Below, piece by piece: positions 9,363 through 19,409 of a stretch of DNA of 62,248 nt. Source of the stretch: Halieaceae bacterium MED-G27 (lineage in GTDB: Bacteria; Pseudomonadota; Gammaproteobacteria; Pseudomonadales; Halieaceae); contig NTKA01000006.1 in NCBI GenBank assembly GCA_002456975.1, positions 1 to 62,248 on the forward strand, in the 5' to 3' direction. Positions within the stretch are counted from its first letter, which is position 1. Every line of letters begins with the position of its first letter. Both the position numbers and the translations under genes were made by a program. The notes below the pieces were generated by a model, which was given only the letters and a program-made list of their open reading frames with translations, made no database searches and was not told the origin of the DNA.

Positions 9363-10444
9363 AGGCGCTCGCGAATACCGAGTTCAAGATTAATTTTACC
9401 CAAGCCGGCAGACAGACCCACCGAATGCACGGTATGAGGCTTACCGTGTTTATCGATCAGTTCGATGGAGCGCGCCGAGCTACCACCTGTTGACCAGTCG
9501 AGAAATTCAAGATTATCGATACTCCGATCAGCCACTTTAAGGCCATTCATCTCCAGCAGCTCGCTTCGACAGCGAGACAAGAAGTCGCTGGGGCCACTGC
9601 GCCTATCAGGCTCGTCGGGCAAGCAAGATGAAAAATTACCCAAGCGAATGGCACCCGGCTCAGCATCATCAAGGAGGCGTGCCAACTCAATGGTCACATC
9701 TCCGACGATATAGCTAAATACGGTGGGGTTTACCCCTTTTGCCTGAGACAATTCGTAATGACTACCAACATGAAAACCAGCACGAATCAGCGGCACCGTA
9801 CCCACCGCAGATTGGCTTCTTGCCGCCGCATTATCGATCAACACCAGTAAGAAAAAGGTCAGCAAGTCTAAATTGGGGTAGGTGCCGGTATCTCGATTCC
9901 ACAGGTAATAGCCATCACCCGTGGTTGTTCGAGCAAAGTTAACTTCGACCCCCTCACGCTTCAACTTAGTGTGAGCGGAGTTCATTGAATACGACAAGCT
10001 ATTAAGCTGACTGGCCTGCTGGAAGGGCTTGAACAAGGAAAACTCGGCTATATCGAACAATGCGACCGCTCTATTCTCGACAAAACCGAGGCTGTAACGA
10101 CTGATGACTGCGTCAACCGCATCGAGTGTTTCATCATCGAGGGCAAACTCCTCGTCGAGCTTTATAAAGCTCGTCGATACACCGAGCCGATGTGCGACCT
10201 CAAAAATTTGGTCGTGGGAGGTGCGTCGACTCTCGCTAATCAGCTGCCGAACAAACAACTCATCGCTATCTAGAGTATCGCTATCCGCGTGAGTCGCCGT
10301 GAAATTACCCAGAAAATAGTGGGGCACAACAATCGTGAGTAAACCGTGAGGGTCGGGTGCCCAGCACAGCACCATATTCTGACCCAAACGCCAGTGGCGC
10401 CGAAGCATACTCTCTAATTGTTCTAACGCCGAAGTCCCCAACAT
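9359..10444 (-). CDS. Divergent class III nucleotide-cyclase-like protein
   Basis: 361 residues. Residues about 120-275 follow the layout of a class III adenylate/guanylate cyclase homology domain. There is a first metal Asp in ENRAVALFDIAEFS (D131), the beta-hairpin TTTGDGYYLWN with the second metal Asp (D177), a strand RAGFHVG (221-227), and the segment YIVGDVTIELARLLDDAEP, which mimics the family's GxxVNxAARLxxxAxPG. The N-terminal 110 residues and the C-terminal 80 resemble nothing I know. It may be a real but divergent cyclase or a catalytically dead sensor; the purine-specifying residues cannot be assigned by eye. It is upstream of and overlaps rsmJ. Confidence 0.6.
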   Translation of the reverse strand: MLGTSALEQLESMLRRHWRLGQNMVLCWAPDPHGLLTIVVPHYFLGNFTATHADSDTLDSDELFVRQLISESRRTSHDQIFEVAHRLGVSTSFIKLDEEFALDDETLDAVDAVISRYSLGFVENRAVALFDIAEFSLFKPFQQASQLNSLSYSMNSAHTKLKREGVEVNFARTTTGDGYYLWNRDTGTYPNLDLLTFFLLVLIDNAAARSQSAVGTVPLIRAGFHVGSHYELSQAKGVNPTVFSYIVGDVTIELARLLDDAEPGAIRLGNFSSCLPDEPDRRSGPSDFLSRCRSELLEMNGLKVADRSIDNLEFLDWSTGGSSARSIELIDKHGKPHTVHSVGLSAGLGKINLELGIRERL

Positions 10445-10540
10445 GGTTCAGCAGTGCCCCGTTCTTAGCCAATAAGCTCGTAGGTCTCGTCTGACAGTAC
10501 CTAGACTGGCATGATGCACCTTGAAATCCTAGGACTTCCC

Positions 10541-11050
10541 ATGGCGCGTTTACTGTCTCTATTGTCGATTCTACTGGTACTGGTCATCGGTTGTACCAAT
10601 TTGCGCGAGTACGACATTACGCTCAACGATCGTCCGATTTATAGTCCAGTATCACTGTTTACAAACTACACGCTCTCAGATCCAGCGCTGGCCATCTGCA
10701 TCGAGCAAATGATCGCAGATCAACGTGTCGAAACAGCATCTCAGCTCACTTACATTAACTGCAGTAATGCAGGCATTCGATCGCTCGATGGTCTTAGCAC
10801 CTTTGTTGGACTGGAGGCGATCAAACTATCGGGGAACAACATACGAAACCTAGTAGAGATAGGCCTACTGAGTGGGATTATCGAGCTGTACTTAGACGAC
10901 AATCAAATCGTAGACGCCGTGCCGCTATCCAATCTGACACGGCTAAAAAGACTAGATCTTAGTGGCAACTCTTCACTGCAATGCCATGGGCTCAAGCGAC
11001 TCACGCAAGGGGCTGACATCAATGCGCCTGAGCACTGCGCCGAATCATGA
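10541..11050 (+). CDS. Leucine-rich-repeat lipoprotein
   Basis: About 169 residues if started at the ATG at 10541, which gives a clean lipoprotein signal (MARLLSLLSILLVLVIGC); an ATG at 10511 would add ten residues before it. The lipobox Cys is followed by about 70 residues of unassigned sequence, then three to four short leucine-rich repeats (LTYINCSNAGIRSLDGL, LEAIKLSGNNIRNL, IIELYLDDNQIVDA, LKRLDLSGN). No enzymatic domain is seen, so a binding or structural role in the envelope is likely. It overlaps the next gene by 4 bases (ATGA). Confidence 0.82.
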   Translation: MARLLSLLSILLVLVIGCTNLREYDITLNDRPIYSPVSLFTNYTLSDPALAICIEQMIADQRVETASQLTYINCSNAGIRSLDGLSTFVGLEAIKLSGNNIRNLVEIGLLSGIIELYLDDNQIVDAVPLSNLTRLKRLDLSGNSSLQCHGLKRLTQGADINAPEHCAES

Positions 11051-11910
11051 CCTATTGGTTTTATCGAACAATGGCGATTCTCCCGCTATCTTTAAAGTAT
11101 GCGATCGCCGGTGTTTTCGTCTTTTTCGTACAGCACATCATCCGCTACCGTCGCAGTACGGTCGATAGCAATCTGGCAAAGGCATTTCCCGACGAGTCAC
11201 TGCGGTGGCGGCAGAATATTCGGTCTAAGTTTTATCGTCAGTTTGTCGACACTGCAATGGAGACCTTCCACGGATGGCGAATCAGCGAATCGGAATTGAG
11301 AGAGCGAATGACGCTGTCCGGATGGGAAGCGCTGGCGGTGGAGTCAAGTGGCGAATTACCCCCAGGCATCATCCTGACTGCACACCACGCCAATTGGGAA
11401 TGGCTGATGCAGCGTGCGAGCCTCGAAGTGGCCGCACCACTCGATGCGGTCTATAAGCCATTGCACGATAAAGGCGCCGACCGATTCGCCCTTGAAACAC
11501 GAGGTCGCTGGGGCGGCACACTAGTCACCATGAAGGCTGCACCCAGACATGTACTCAAGCATCGGAGGCATCCAAGAGTGCTTGCATTACTCGCCGATCA
11601 ATCGCCCGGCAAACGTGAGTCCGTCCATTGGACCACATTCATGAATCAGCCCACGGGATTTTTCATGGGGCCAGCGACACTAGCCAAATTGACCGGACAC
11701 CCGGTTTATTTTGCGCGCAGTTTTCGAACTCAGCAGGGGCGTTATCACGTGACCTTGGAGCTTCTATTCGATGACCCCGCTAACATCACAGAGGCCGACA
11801 TTGTGGAACGCTACGTACGCTGTGTTGAGGAAACAATCAAAGCGCAACCCGAGAGTTACCTCTGGAGTAATCGGCGCTGGAAGCGATCACCACCCGATAC
11901 GGCTAATTGA
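11047..11910 (+). CDS. LpxL/HtrB-family lipid A acyltransferase
   Basis: Inner-membrane lysophospholipid-type acyltransferase that adds a secondary acyl chain to lipid A, or a related lipid. It is 287 residues with an N-terminal hydrophobic segment (about residues 12-35) and the HX4E catalytic motif in AHHANWEW, then LLADQSPGK and GPATLAKLTGHPV as expected. Which member it is (LpxL, LpxM or another paralogue) cannot be told from sequence alone. It is coupled to the LRR lipoprotein and convergent with the MBL hydrolase. Confidence 0.88.
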   Translation: MTYWFYRTMAILPLSLKYAIAGVFVFFVQHIIRYRRSTVDSNLAKAFPDESLRWRQNIRSKFYRQFVDTAMETFHGWRISESELRERMTLSGWEALAVESSGELPPGIILTAHHANWEWLMQRASLEVAAPLDAVYKPLHDKGADRFALETRGRWGGTLVTMKAAPRHVLKHRRHPRVLALLADQSPGKRESVHWTTFMNQPTGFFMGPATLAKLTGHPVYFARSFRTQQGRYHVTLELLFDDPANITEADIVERYVRCVEETIKAQPESYLWSNRRWKRSPPDTAN

Positions 11911-11920
11911 CAGCAAATAC

Positions 11921-12682
11921 CTAGGGTGCGAGCCAGTCAAAACCATCGGTCTGCGACGCGTACACAATCTGACTACCCAGCGGCTCAGCCCAACCCTCCA
12001 ACAAAGTAGCGACCTGCTCCAGCGAATTGTTTTGTTCACTGATATGTCCCGCTACCACCACTTTAGGTGGGCGCTCGGACAACTGCTCTAGCAGAGTCAT
12101 TGCCTGCTGATTGTTAAGGTGGCCATAGTCGCCAGCAACACGGCGTTTTAGCGAAGCTGGATAAGGTCCCTGGCGGAGTTGATTGAGGTCATGGTTGAAC
12201 TCTAACAGCAGTAATTCACAGTCCGAGAAGCCTCGAGATACATGCGGCGTTATTGAGCCCAGGTCGGTAAGTACTCCGATAGAACAACTGTCGCTTTGGA
12301 AGCGAAACTGCACCGGCTCACGAGCATCATGTGGCACCGTAATCGCGTTGATTTCAATATCGCCGATCTCGAACACGCTGTCGCTGGTGATTTCGGTCAC
12401 CGAAAAGCTGCTCTCGAGCCGACCGGATTGTACGGTGCCATGGGTGGCGAAAACCGGTGCTCGCGCTGCTCGGGAGGCCGCGGCAATTCCGGCGATATGA
12501 TCTCCGTGCTCGTGTGTCACTAGAATCGCATCGATTTGATCAACGGCTACAGCGAGTTTCTCAAGTCGAGCGATGAGCTCCTTTACCGTGAATCCACAAT
12601 CGACTAATAACGTTGTGGTTGATGATGCAATCAGCGTGGCGTTTCCTTTGCTCCCAGACCCCACGGAAGCGAGTCGCAACAT
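11921..12682 (-). CDS. MBL-fold hydrolase, YycJ/WalJ type
   Basis: 253-residue cytosolic metallo-beta-lactamase-fold protein. The zinc motif LVTHEHGDHIAG is at about residues 55-66, with LEFNHDLNQL and VVAGHISEQNNS as later ligand motifs. Family members act as 5' exonuclease-like or DNA-processing hydrolases; the exact substrate is unknown. Its start overlaps the bamC stop by 1 base, and dapA-bamC-MBL is a conserved gammaproteobacterial arrangement. Confidence 0.88.
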   Translation of the reverse strand: MLRLASVGSGSKGNATLIASSTTTLLVDCGFTVKELIARLEKLAVAVDQIDAILVTHEHGDHIAGIAAASRAARAPVFATHGTVQSGRLESSFSVTEITSDSVFEIGDIEINAITVPHDAREPVQFRFQSDSCSIGVLTDLGSITPHVSRGFSDCELLLLEFNHDLNQLRQGPYPASLKRRVAGDYGHLNNQQAMTLLEQLSERPPKVVVAGHISEQNNSLEQVATLLEGWAEPLGSQIVYASQTDGFDWLAP

Positions 12683-13719
12683 TACGTGATGTTACCCTGA
12701 ATCAGGGTCAGTAAACCCTGTTGGACCGAGGGCTCCAACGGACTGCCCTGAGCATCGACAATACTGATTGTCACGCGATTTGGGGCTCCGCTTACCAATA
12801 CCACCTGATATTCCCTGCCAACGTAAGGGTTGTCGCTGTCGCCGCCAAATAGCCAGCCAAATAATCCTCGTCCTTCCTCACCGTCAGGACCGAGGTAGGT
12901 CACATAAAAGAGACCCGCGCTTCGGTTTTTGTCATCAACCCTAAAGCCCGCGTCACTGAAACCTTTTTCAGTCGCGGCCCAAGCACGGTTAAACGGCAGT
13001 GATAAATTGAGATTCACTCCCTCGGAGGACTCTTCCATCTCGATGCGACCCGCCCCGGTCATCGACTGGTCTGCCATCATCGACACAGGCGAGGTTTCCG
13101 CGCTGTTAGCTATGTACTGCGCTACGTTGCGAAGCATTGTTTGCTCGAGTGCCTCGTCATCTGATTTTTCGGGCCATTCCAGACTCGCGCCATCACCCAA
13201 CTGTGACTGCTGCAAAATATGCAATTCGGAGGTGTTGCGTTGCACCCCAGACTCGACCCTGAGACGGAATCGAGACCCAGTCTCGCTTCCTTCAAGCTGT
13301 ACCCACGTGGTGTCGATAAGTCCACCCGTGGCATCAATACCGGCAACATCTATGGCGCTGGTCACCAGGAATGCCCTCACCTGCGGCCATAGCTGTCCCG
13401 GTGCAAAGTTTACCACCGCCCAGTTTTCACCCCCTAGACTCTGCAGTCTCACAGCATCAAGCTGCGAACCCGCCGTCAGTGGCAGTGGTCTGGGTGTCTT
13501 ACCCGTGATCGGAACGGCAACATTCTCGGTCACATCTGGTATTGGGAACATCTGCTCGATGGCATCGGAAGACAGCCCTTCGGGCACCTCAATCTCGGCA
13601 ATTTCAATGGCGTCTTGGTAATTGCCATCCATGTCCTGGGGTGTCTCCCAACCGATAACACTGCACGCTGACAGCGAGGCCGTCACGAGACCACTTAGGG
13701 AGAGTTTTACGATTTGCAT
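12682..13719 (-). CDS. bamC: Outer membrane assembly lipoprotein BamC
   Basis: Lipoprotein subunit of the BAM complex that inserts beta-barrel proteins in the outer membrane. The signal MQIVKLSLSGLVTASLSAC ends in a lipobox Cys at residue 19. The 345 residues match BamC/NlpB in length, with an unstructured N-terminus followed by two helix-grip domains; LPFNRAWAATEKGFSDAGF begins the C-terminal one. It overlaps the end of dapA by 13 bases, as in the dapA-bamC pair of E. coli. The 230-residue open frame on the opposite strand (12929-13621) is a shadow. Confidence 0.93.
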   Translation of the reverse strand: MQIVKLSLSGLVTASLSACSVIGWETPQDMDGNYQDAIEIAEIEVPEGLSSDAIEQMFPIPDVTENVAVPITGKTPRPLPLTAGSQLDAVRLQSLGGENWAVVNFAPGQLWPQVRAFLVTSAIDVAGIDATGGLIDTTWVQLEGSETGSRFRLRVESGVQRNTSELHILQQSQLGDGASLEWPEKSDDEALEQTMLRNVAQYIANSAETSPVSMMADQSMTGAGRIEMEESSEGVNLNLSLPFNRAWAATEKGFSDAGFRVDDKNRSAGLFYVTYLGPDGEEGRGLFGWLFGGDSDNPYVGREYQVVLVSGAPNRVTISIVDAQGSPLEPSVQQGLLTLIQGNIT

Positions 13720-14579
13720 TGAGCGACCGCCTGTTTAACCGTTTCCTCATGCTCCGCCGATAGCCTAATCAGCGGTAAGCGCACAAAATCTTTGATTAAC
13801 CCCATGGTACCCAGAGCATACTTCGCGGGTACAGGGTTAGGTTCGAGAAATAAGTCACGATGCAATGGCTGTAACCTCTCATCCGCACGCCTCGCTTCGT
13901 CGATGTTTCCCGACAGCGCCATCTTACACATCAATGCCATGTCAGCGGGACAAATATTGGCAGTCACGGATATACAGCCATGAGCACCTGCTGCCAGCAG
14001 ATCACAAGTGGTTGCATCATCGCCGGAATAGACGCCGAATCCATCAGGTAACAGCGCCATCAAATCGCGGGCCCGAGCAACATCGCCGGTGGCGTCTTTC
14101 AAACCCACAATATTTTCGATCTGGCTCAAGCGCAACACGGTCTCATTGCTGAGATCGGATGCAGTACGCGATGGTACGTTGTAGAGAATGATTGGCAAAT
14201 TGACCGACGCCGCAATGGCCTTGAAGTGCTGAAACATTCCTTCCTGCGTTGGTCGGTTGTAGTACGGCGTCACAATCAGTCCTGAGTCGGCGCCGGCCTC
14301 TGCTGCGGCGACCGTAAGCTCAATGGCTTCCGTGGTCGAGTTAGAGCCAGTACCCGCCATAATCGGAATACGTCCGCCCGCATGTGCCACACCAATGCGA
14401 ATAACTTCTCGGTGCTCCTCGTGGCTGAGTGTCGACGCTTCACCAGTAGTTCCCACCAAGCTGATAACGTCGGTTCCAGAATCAATATGCCAATCGATTA
14501 GGCGCTCAAGACCGCGCCAGTCGACGCCACCCGATTCGAGCATTGGAGTTACCAACGCAACAACACTTCCGGTTATCAT
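13707..14579 (-). CDS. dapA: 4-hydroxy-tetrahydrodipicolinate synthase
   Basis: Condenses pyruvate and aspartate semialdehyde in the first step of diaminopimelate/lysine synthesis. The protein is 290 residues from the ATG at 14579 (MITGSVVALVTPM), preferred over a 30-residue upstream extension because GGAG sits 8 bases before it and homologues start there. It shows GTTGEASTLSHEEH, the Tyr of the catalytic triad in VTPYYNRPTQEG, and the Schiff-base Lys in NIVGLKDATGD. It supplies the substrate used by DapD/C/E at 3.6-8.1 kb. It is divergent from the DUF3806 gene with only 47 bases between starts. Confidence 0.96.
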   Translation of the reverse strand: MITGSVVALVTPMLESGGVDWRGLERLIDWHIDSGTDVISLVGTTGEASTLSHEEHREVIRIGVAHAGGRIPIMAGTGSNSTTEAIELTVAAAEAGADSGLIVTPYYNRPTQEGMFQHFKAIAASVNLPIILYNVPSRTASDLSNETVLRLSQIENIVGLKDATGDVARARDLMALLPDGFGVYSGDDATTCDLLAAGAHGCISVTANICPADMALMCKMALSGNIDEARRADERLQPLHRDLFLEPNPVPAKYALGTMGLIKDFVRLPLIRLSAEHEETVKQAVAQCKS

Positions 14580-14626
14580 TAAGAGACTCCAGCGGCCTGA
14601 CGGCGAGAAAAAGGGTGTGCAAAAAT

Positions 14627-15190
14627 ATGAGCGCGCAATTATCCATGTCGAGCGAGGTTTCACAACCAATAAAACCGGCTTATGTCCGGCTGTTTTGTGT
14701 TTATTGGGCTACTGTCGTCGCGCTGGCTGCGATCAGCACTGTCGAGGCACAACCCCTTGATCGTCAGATCGGAGAACTCAGCGCGATTGATCGTCAATTT
14801 ATGGCGGAGCAGCGATCGCGGATTGAGTCCCTAGCCAACCGGTTGGGGCGGCGCCTATCGGGCATGCCTGAACGCGATCTTGATACTTTGCAGGAGATTC
14901 TAGACCGACGCTGGATCGACCCTGAAGATCAGCTCACCCAACAAGCCATGGGCGTGGTTTTCGGCGACTTATTGGCGAAAGAGCTTGGGTTTAACTGGGT
15001 AGTTTACCGAGACCGTGCTGGACGCAATCGTGCCTTGCGCTATCGACAAGACGATATATTTATCTTCCCTATGACCATGTTATCGCGTCGAATATCGGCG
15101 GGTGCGGCACTCGATGTCACGGCGTTGTACGACACTCAAGTGGTTAAACAACGTAAGCGAATACCAGGCGGAAAATGGCTGCTCGACTAA
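14627..15190 (+). CDS. DUF3806-like exported protein
   Basis: 187 residues from the ATG at 14627. An open frame reaches back to 14543, but that would run into dapA. Residues about 15-42 form a signal or anchor segment (PAYVRLFCVYWATVVALA) with possible cleavage after VEA. The rest is a soluble domain with the pattern QQAMGVVFGDLLAKELGFNWVVYRD and DDIFIFPMTMLSRRI that I associate with DUF3806. No function is known. It is flanked by divergent dapA and convergent NUDIX genes, so it is monocistronic. Confidence 0.75.
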   Translation: MSAQLSMSSEVSQPIKPAYVRLFCVYWATVVALAAISTVEAQPLDRQIGELSAIDRQFMAEQRSRIESLANRLGRRLSGMPERDLDTLQEILDRRWIDPEDQLTQQAMGVVFGDLLAKELGFNWVVYRDRAGRNRALRYRQDDIFIFPMTMLSRRISAGAALDVTALYDTQVVKQRKRIPGGKWLLD

Positions 15191-15897
15191 AGCGCCATCC
15201 CCGCATCAGTATTCTCGTAAGTAATGACTCCATCTTGCCAGGTTGACCGATGCCGGACACCCTCGGCGTCAATATCTGAGCTGTCATAACCCGCGTCGCC
15301 AGGATACAACATCACCATCTGCTTACCCTCACCCGGAAGAATTTTGGGGAAATAAAAGGGAGCGTCTCGGTGCCGCGCCGCCTCAAGCGCCCCGCTAACA
15401 GTGCCGTGCCTGGATAAATCGACCAAACTAACCACCGTGGGTGGCGGCAGTCTCAATTCACCTGCTCGATGCTCCTGAAGCGCAACCTCTGGGCGTACCC
15501 ACCGTGCTTGAACCATCTCGGAACTATCGACAATCACCGAGATTTCTGTGGGCATTGGGGCCAAATAGAACCAGGTTGCGAAGCGTCGCTTCTCAACCAC
15601 AGGGGTCAGCCAGTGCGAAAATCCAACAAGGGTGGACGGCTCGACAGTGATCGACGCCTCTTCCTTAATTTCTCGAACCGCTGCAGAGGCCGCGCGCGCT
15701 ACTTCATTTTCGCCGGGATCCTCTGCGTCCACTTTGCCACCCGGGAACATCCAGGCACCCCCCATATTGCGGGCTTCAGGATTACGCTGTAGCAACAGCA
15801 CTTCGGGGCCCGACTCGGAATCACGAAGGATCAGCACGGTCGCCGCGACAACAGCACCGTCGCGCTCGACATGAAGCGCGGGATGATCAGTAAACAT
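15187..15897 (-). CDS. NUDIX hydrolase
   Basis: 236 residues from the ATG at 15897 (MFTDHPALHVERDG). The longer open frame upstream only reads through the end of sppA. The Nudix box runs from GGKVDAEDPGENEVARAA to AAVREIKEEASI, where the REXXEE signature REIKEE is present but separated by an insertion of about 7 residues. It resembles the NUDT19/CoA-diphosphatase-like subgroup, which has such an insertion, so a (di)nucleotide-CoA substrate is possible. It overlaps sppA by 11 bases and is probably co-transcribed with it. Confidence 0.87.
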   Translation of the reverse strand: MFTDHPALHVERDGAVVAATVLILRDSESGPEVLLLQRNPEARNMGGAWMFPGGKVDAEDPGENEVARAASAAVREIKEEASITVEPSTLVGFSHWLTPVVEKRRFATWFYLAPMPTEISVIVDSSEMVQARWVRPEVALQEHRAGELRLPPPTVVSLVDLSRHGTVSGALEAARHRDAPFYFPKILPGEGKQMVMLYPGDAGYDSSDIDAEGVRHRSTWQDGVITYENTDAGMAL

Positions 15898-17704
15898 AAT
15901 TGCAGTCAAAACATTGCAGATACACGTGCTTGGGATCCCGCAATGTATCGATAAATGCCAATTGCTGACGAATAGGCGCAAGCCATTGCCAAACCGAATC
16001 AAAGCCGCGAACGCCCGCGAGACCAAAGTTGCGCCCCAGCTCCTCTAATACGAGCTGCTGCGGCGATACTTCGGTACCGTAGCGTACCGCTTGATAGCCC
16101 TCAGCTACGCCTGCACGTGTTGCTGCGGCAGCTACGGCTTGGTCCAAGCTTCCCAGCTCATCGACTAGGCCAATGCCAATCGCGTCGCGCCCTATCCAGA
16201 CTTTACCACCAGCGATTACTTCTACTGCTTCTGGACTCATGTCTCTGCGCTCAGATACCAAGGCAATAAAATCGTCGTAGATGCCATCGACCGTTGCCTG
16301 AAAAATTGCGGCTGAGCGATTATCAAGCGCTTGTGATGCGTCAAAACTTGCCGCCAGATCGGTGGTGCCTACGCCATCTACAGTCAGTCCGGCGTAGTCC
16401 AGCACGCCTTCGAGGGTTGGAAATACTGACCAGACACCAATGCTACCGGTGATTGTTGTGGGCATCGCCCAAATCTCATCAGCCTGGGCGGCTATCCAAT
16501 AGCCACCCGATGCCGCCGCCCCCCCCATTGAAGCAATCACCGGTATACCATCTGCGGCAATTGCCTCGATCTTGGTTCTGATCACCTCTGAGGCGAAGAC
16601 ACTGCCACCCCCAGAGTTGATACGGACCACAAGGGCTGCAATATCATCGTCGTGCGCGCGTTCGAGATGGCTGATAATGGAGTCGCTACCAGCCACCCCC
16701 TGCCCGCTTGATCCCGGCATCAGGCTACCCTCGATAGCCACCACCGCTATGACTGCATCGTCGGAGCCACTCTCAGCACTCTGGTAGTCATTGATGTATC
16801 GGCGCAAACCCACGAGTTCAGCTTCACCCGAGGAATCGGTGGCCCCGACCGTGTCGGCTAGCCAAGTCTCTAAGTCATCATCATTCAGGAGCTGATCCAC
16901 CAGACCGGCTTTCAAGAATGTTTCCGCGACATCGCCATTGCTAGCCACGAGGCGCTCCGGGAACGAATTGATGAATGCGTCTAGACCCCCGGCTTCAAGG
17001 CCTCGCGACGTCTCAACCATTTGGCTGTAGTCGCGCCACAAACTTCCCAACCACTGACCCACAACCTCGCGCTGTGAATCGGACATGTCGTCGCGCATGT
17101 AGGGCTCGACCGCTGACTTATTCTCCCCGACTCGAAACACGTGGAAGTTCACTTTAATGTTGTCGAGAAATTGCTTCATGTAGGTTCGATAAACGCCAAA
17201 CCCAGTCAGCATAGCCCCGCCCTCTGGATGAACCACTAGCTCATCCGCCGATGACGCCAATAAATATTGAGACTGTGACAGGTAGTCCGCGTGAGCCAGC
17301 ACAGGTTTACCCGACGCCTTGAAACGATCAATCGCCTCTACAATTTCCATGGTCTGGCTGGTCGACGGGCCTACCATGCCTTCAAGGTCTAGAACTATCG
17401 AGGTAATTCTTGGATCGTCGGCCGCTTGATCGATGGCCTCGATCAGGCTCGACAACAAGAGCTCTGCAGGAAAGTCGGCAGCAAACAGCGCGTCAAATGG
17501 CTCCAGTTCGCTTCTGTCTTCCACCAAAGGTCCGTTCGGAGCAATTAACAAGCCCGCTTGCTCTGGCAAGGCCTCGGGCACGCTCTCTGACACGCTCGCT
17601 GAAAAAATAAGAATCACGAATCCAAAAAGAACTAGCGGGACTAGGACAGAGATTGCTTTACTAATAGCAGCGAGGATACGCCAGATTGATTTCAATAAAT
17701 CCAT
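15887..17704 (-). CDS. sppA: Signal peptide peptidase SppA, 67K type
   Basis: Membrane-anchored serine protease that degrades released signal peptides. It is 605 residues, the long two-domain form, with one N-terminal transmembrane segment (about residues 17-36, ISVLVPLVLFGFVILIFSAS). The Ser-Lys dyad is visible as the Lys in GENKSAVEPYM (N-terminal domain) and the Ser in MGGAAASGGYWIAAQ (C-terminal domain). GGGSVFASE is the conserved oxyanion region. It starts 32 bases downstream of the DUF2069 gene on the same strand. Confidence 0.94.
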   Translation of the reverse strand: MDLLKSIWRILAAISKAISVLVPLVLFGFVILIFSASVSESVPEALPEQAGLLIAPNGPLVEDRSELEPFDALFAADFPAELLLSSLIEAIDQAADDPRITSIVLDLEGMVGPSTSQTMEIVEAIDRFKASGKPVLAHADYLSQSQYLLASSADELVVHPEGGAMLTGFGVYRTYMKQFLDNIKVNFHVFRVGENKSAVEPYMRDDMSDSQREVVGQWLGSLWRDYSQMVETSRGLEAGGLDAFINSFPERLVASNGDVAETFLKAGLVDQLLNDDDLETWLADTVGATDSSGEAELVGLRRYINDYQSAESGSDDAVIAVVAIEGSLMPGSSGQGVAGSDSIISHLERAHDDDIAALVVRINSGGGSVFASEVIRTKIEAIAADGIPVIASMGGAAASGGYWIAAQADEIWAMPTTITGSIGVWSVFPTLEGVLDYAGLTVDGVGTTDLAASFDASQALDNRSAAIFQATVDGIYDDFIALVSERRDMSPEAVEVIAGGKVWIGRDAIGIGLVDELGSLDQAVAAAATRAGVAEGYQAVRYGTEVSPQQLVLEELGRNFGLAGVRGFDSVWQWLAPIRQQLAFIDTLRDPKHVYLQCFDCNYVY

Positions 17705-17736
17705 ACGAACAACTCTTTATGAGGGGCAAATGTGAC

Positions 17737-18776
<1,040 letters not shown>

Positions 18777-18819
18777 TTATACTCCCGTTCGGAAAGATTT
18801 AGGACTCGAACGATCGCTC

Positions 18820-19263
18820 ATGGCCCATCGACGCTTGTTTGCAATACTACCGCTGGTATTACTTGTACTGGGGTGCTCTGATGCGCCAACCCTAACGGGT
18901 AGCGGTACCTGGCGAGTGATCAACTATTGGGCTATCTGGTGCACTCCTTGTCGGGAAGAGATACCCGAGCTCAACCGCTTGGCGCTGCGTGACGATATTA
19001 CCGTCTTAGGCGTTAACTTTGATGCTAAGCAAGGCAATTCATTAGCGGCCGATAGCGCCGCGCTTGGTATTCAATTCCTGACTATTGACGACCCCAGCGC
19101 GATGCTTGGTGTGACGCGACCCGACAAGCTGCCTACCACACTCATCATCGATCCCGATGGCAACCTTGTTGTTTCACTCGTTGGACCTCAAACCGAGGAT
19201 GGTCTTGCAATGGTTATCGCGAATTCTGGACAAAAAAACGCCGACCCACGGGTCGGCGAATAA
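18820..19263 (+). CDS. TlpA-like thioredoxin lipoprotein
   Basis: 147 residues: a lipoprotein signal (MAHRRLFAILPLVLLVLGC, Cys 19) then a compact thioredoxin domain with the redox pair in YWAIWCTPCREEIPEL and the cis-Pro region DKLPTTLIIDPDG. It probably reduces or isomerises disulfides on the periplasmic side. The last about 25 bases form the stem of a terminator that works on the opposite strand, so the C-terminal residues (NADPRVGE) are encoded by a hairpin. Confidence 0.9.
   Translation: MAHRRLFAILPLVLLVLGCSDAPTLTGSGTWRVINYWAIWCTPCREEIPELNRLALRDDITVLGVNFDAKQGNSLAADSAALGIQFLTIDDPSAMLGVTRPDKLPTTLIIDPDGNLVVSLVGPQTEDGLAMVIANSGQKNADPRVGE
19231..19258 (-). terminator. Intrinsic terminator for the PTPS-family gene
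   Basis: Perfect 9-base inverted repeat CGCCGACCC/GGGTCGGCG at 19239-19247 and 19250-19258. On the minus strand it is followed by seven T (19238-19232). No T-run follows on the plus strand. It lies about 150 bases past the stop of the minus-strand gene at 19410 and inside the coding end of the convergent thioredoxin gene. Confidence 0.8.
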
Positions 19264-19409
19264 AGGAGCCACTCAAGTCGGGAGATGGTCTATTCCTGTC
19301 CATCTGACCTTCAGGCGTTTCCCATGCGCTGCCCCCGCGGCAAAGCCACCTGCTGGCTATAAAGTAAGAACACGGCTGTTAGCGAAAGTTCAAAATAAAT
19401 CTAAAAAAG

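Noticed and set aside
12929-13621. 230-codon open frame opposite bamC
   Set aside because: It lies entirely within bamC on the other strand, is Ser-rich as expected of a shadow, and has no ribosome binding site. BamC has a lipobox and its normal context.
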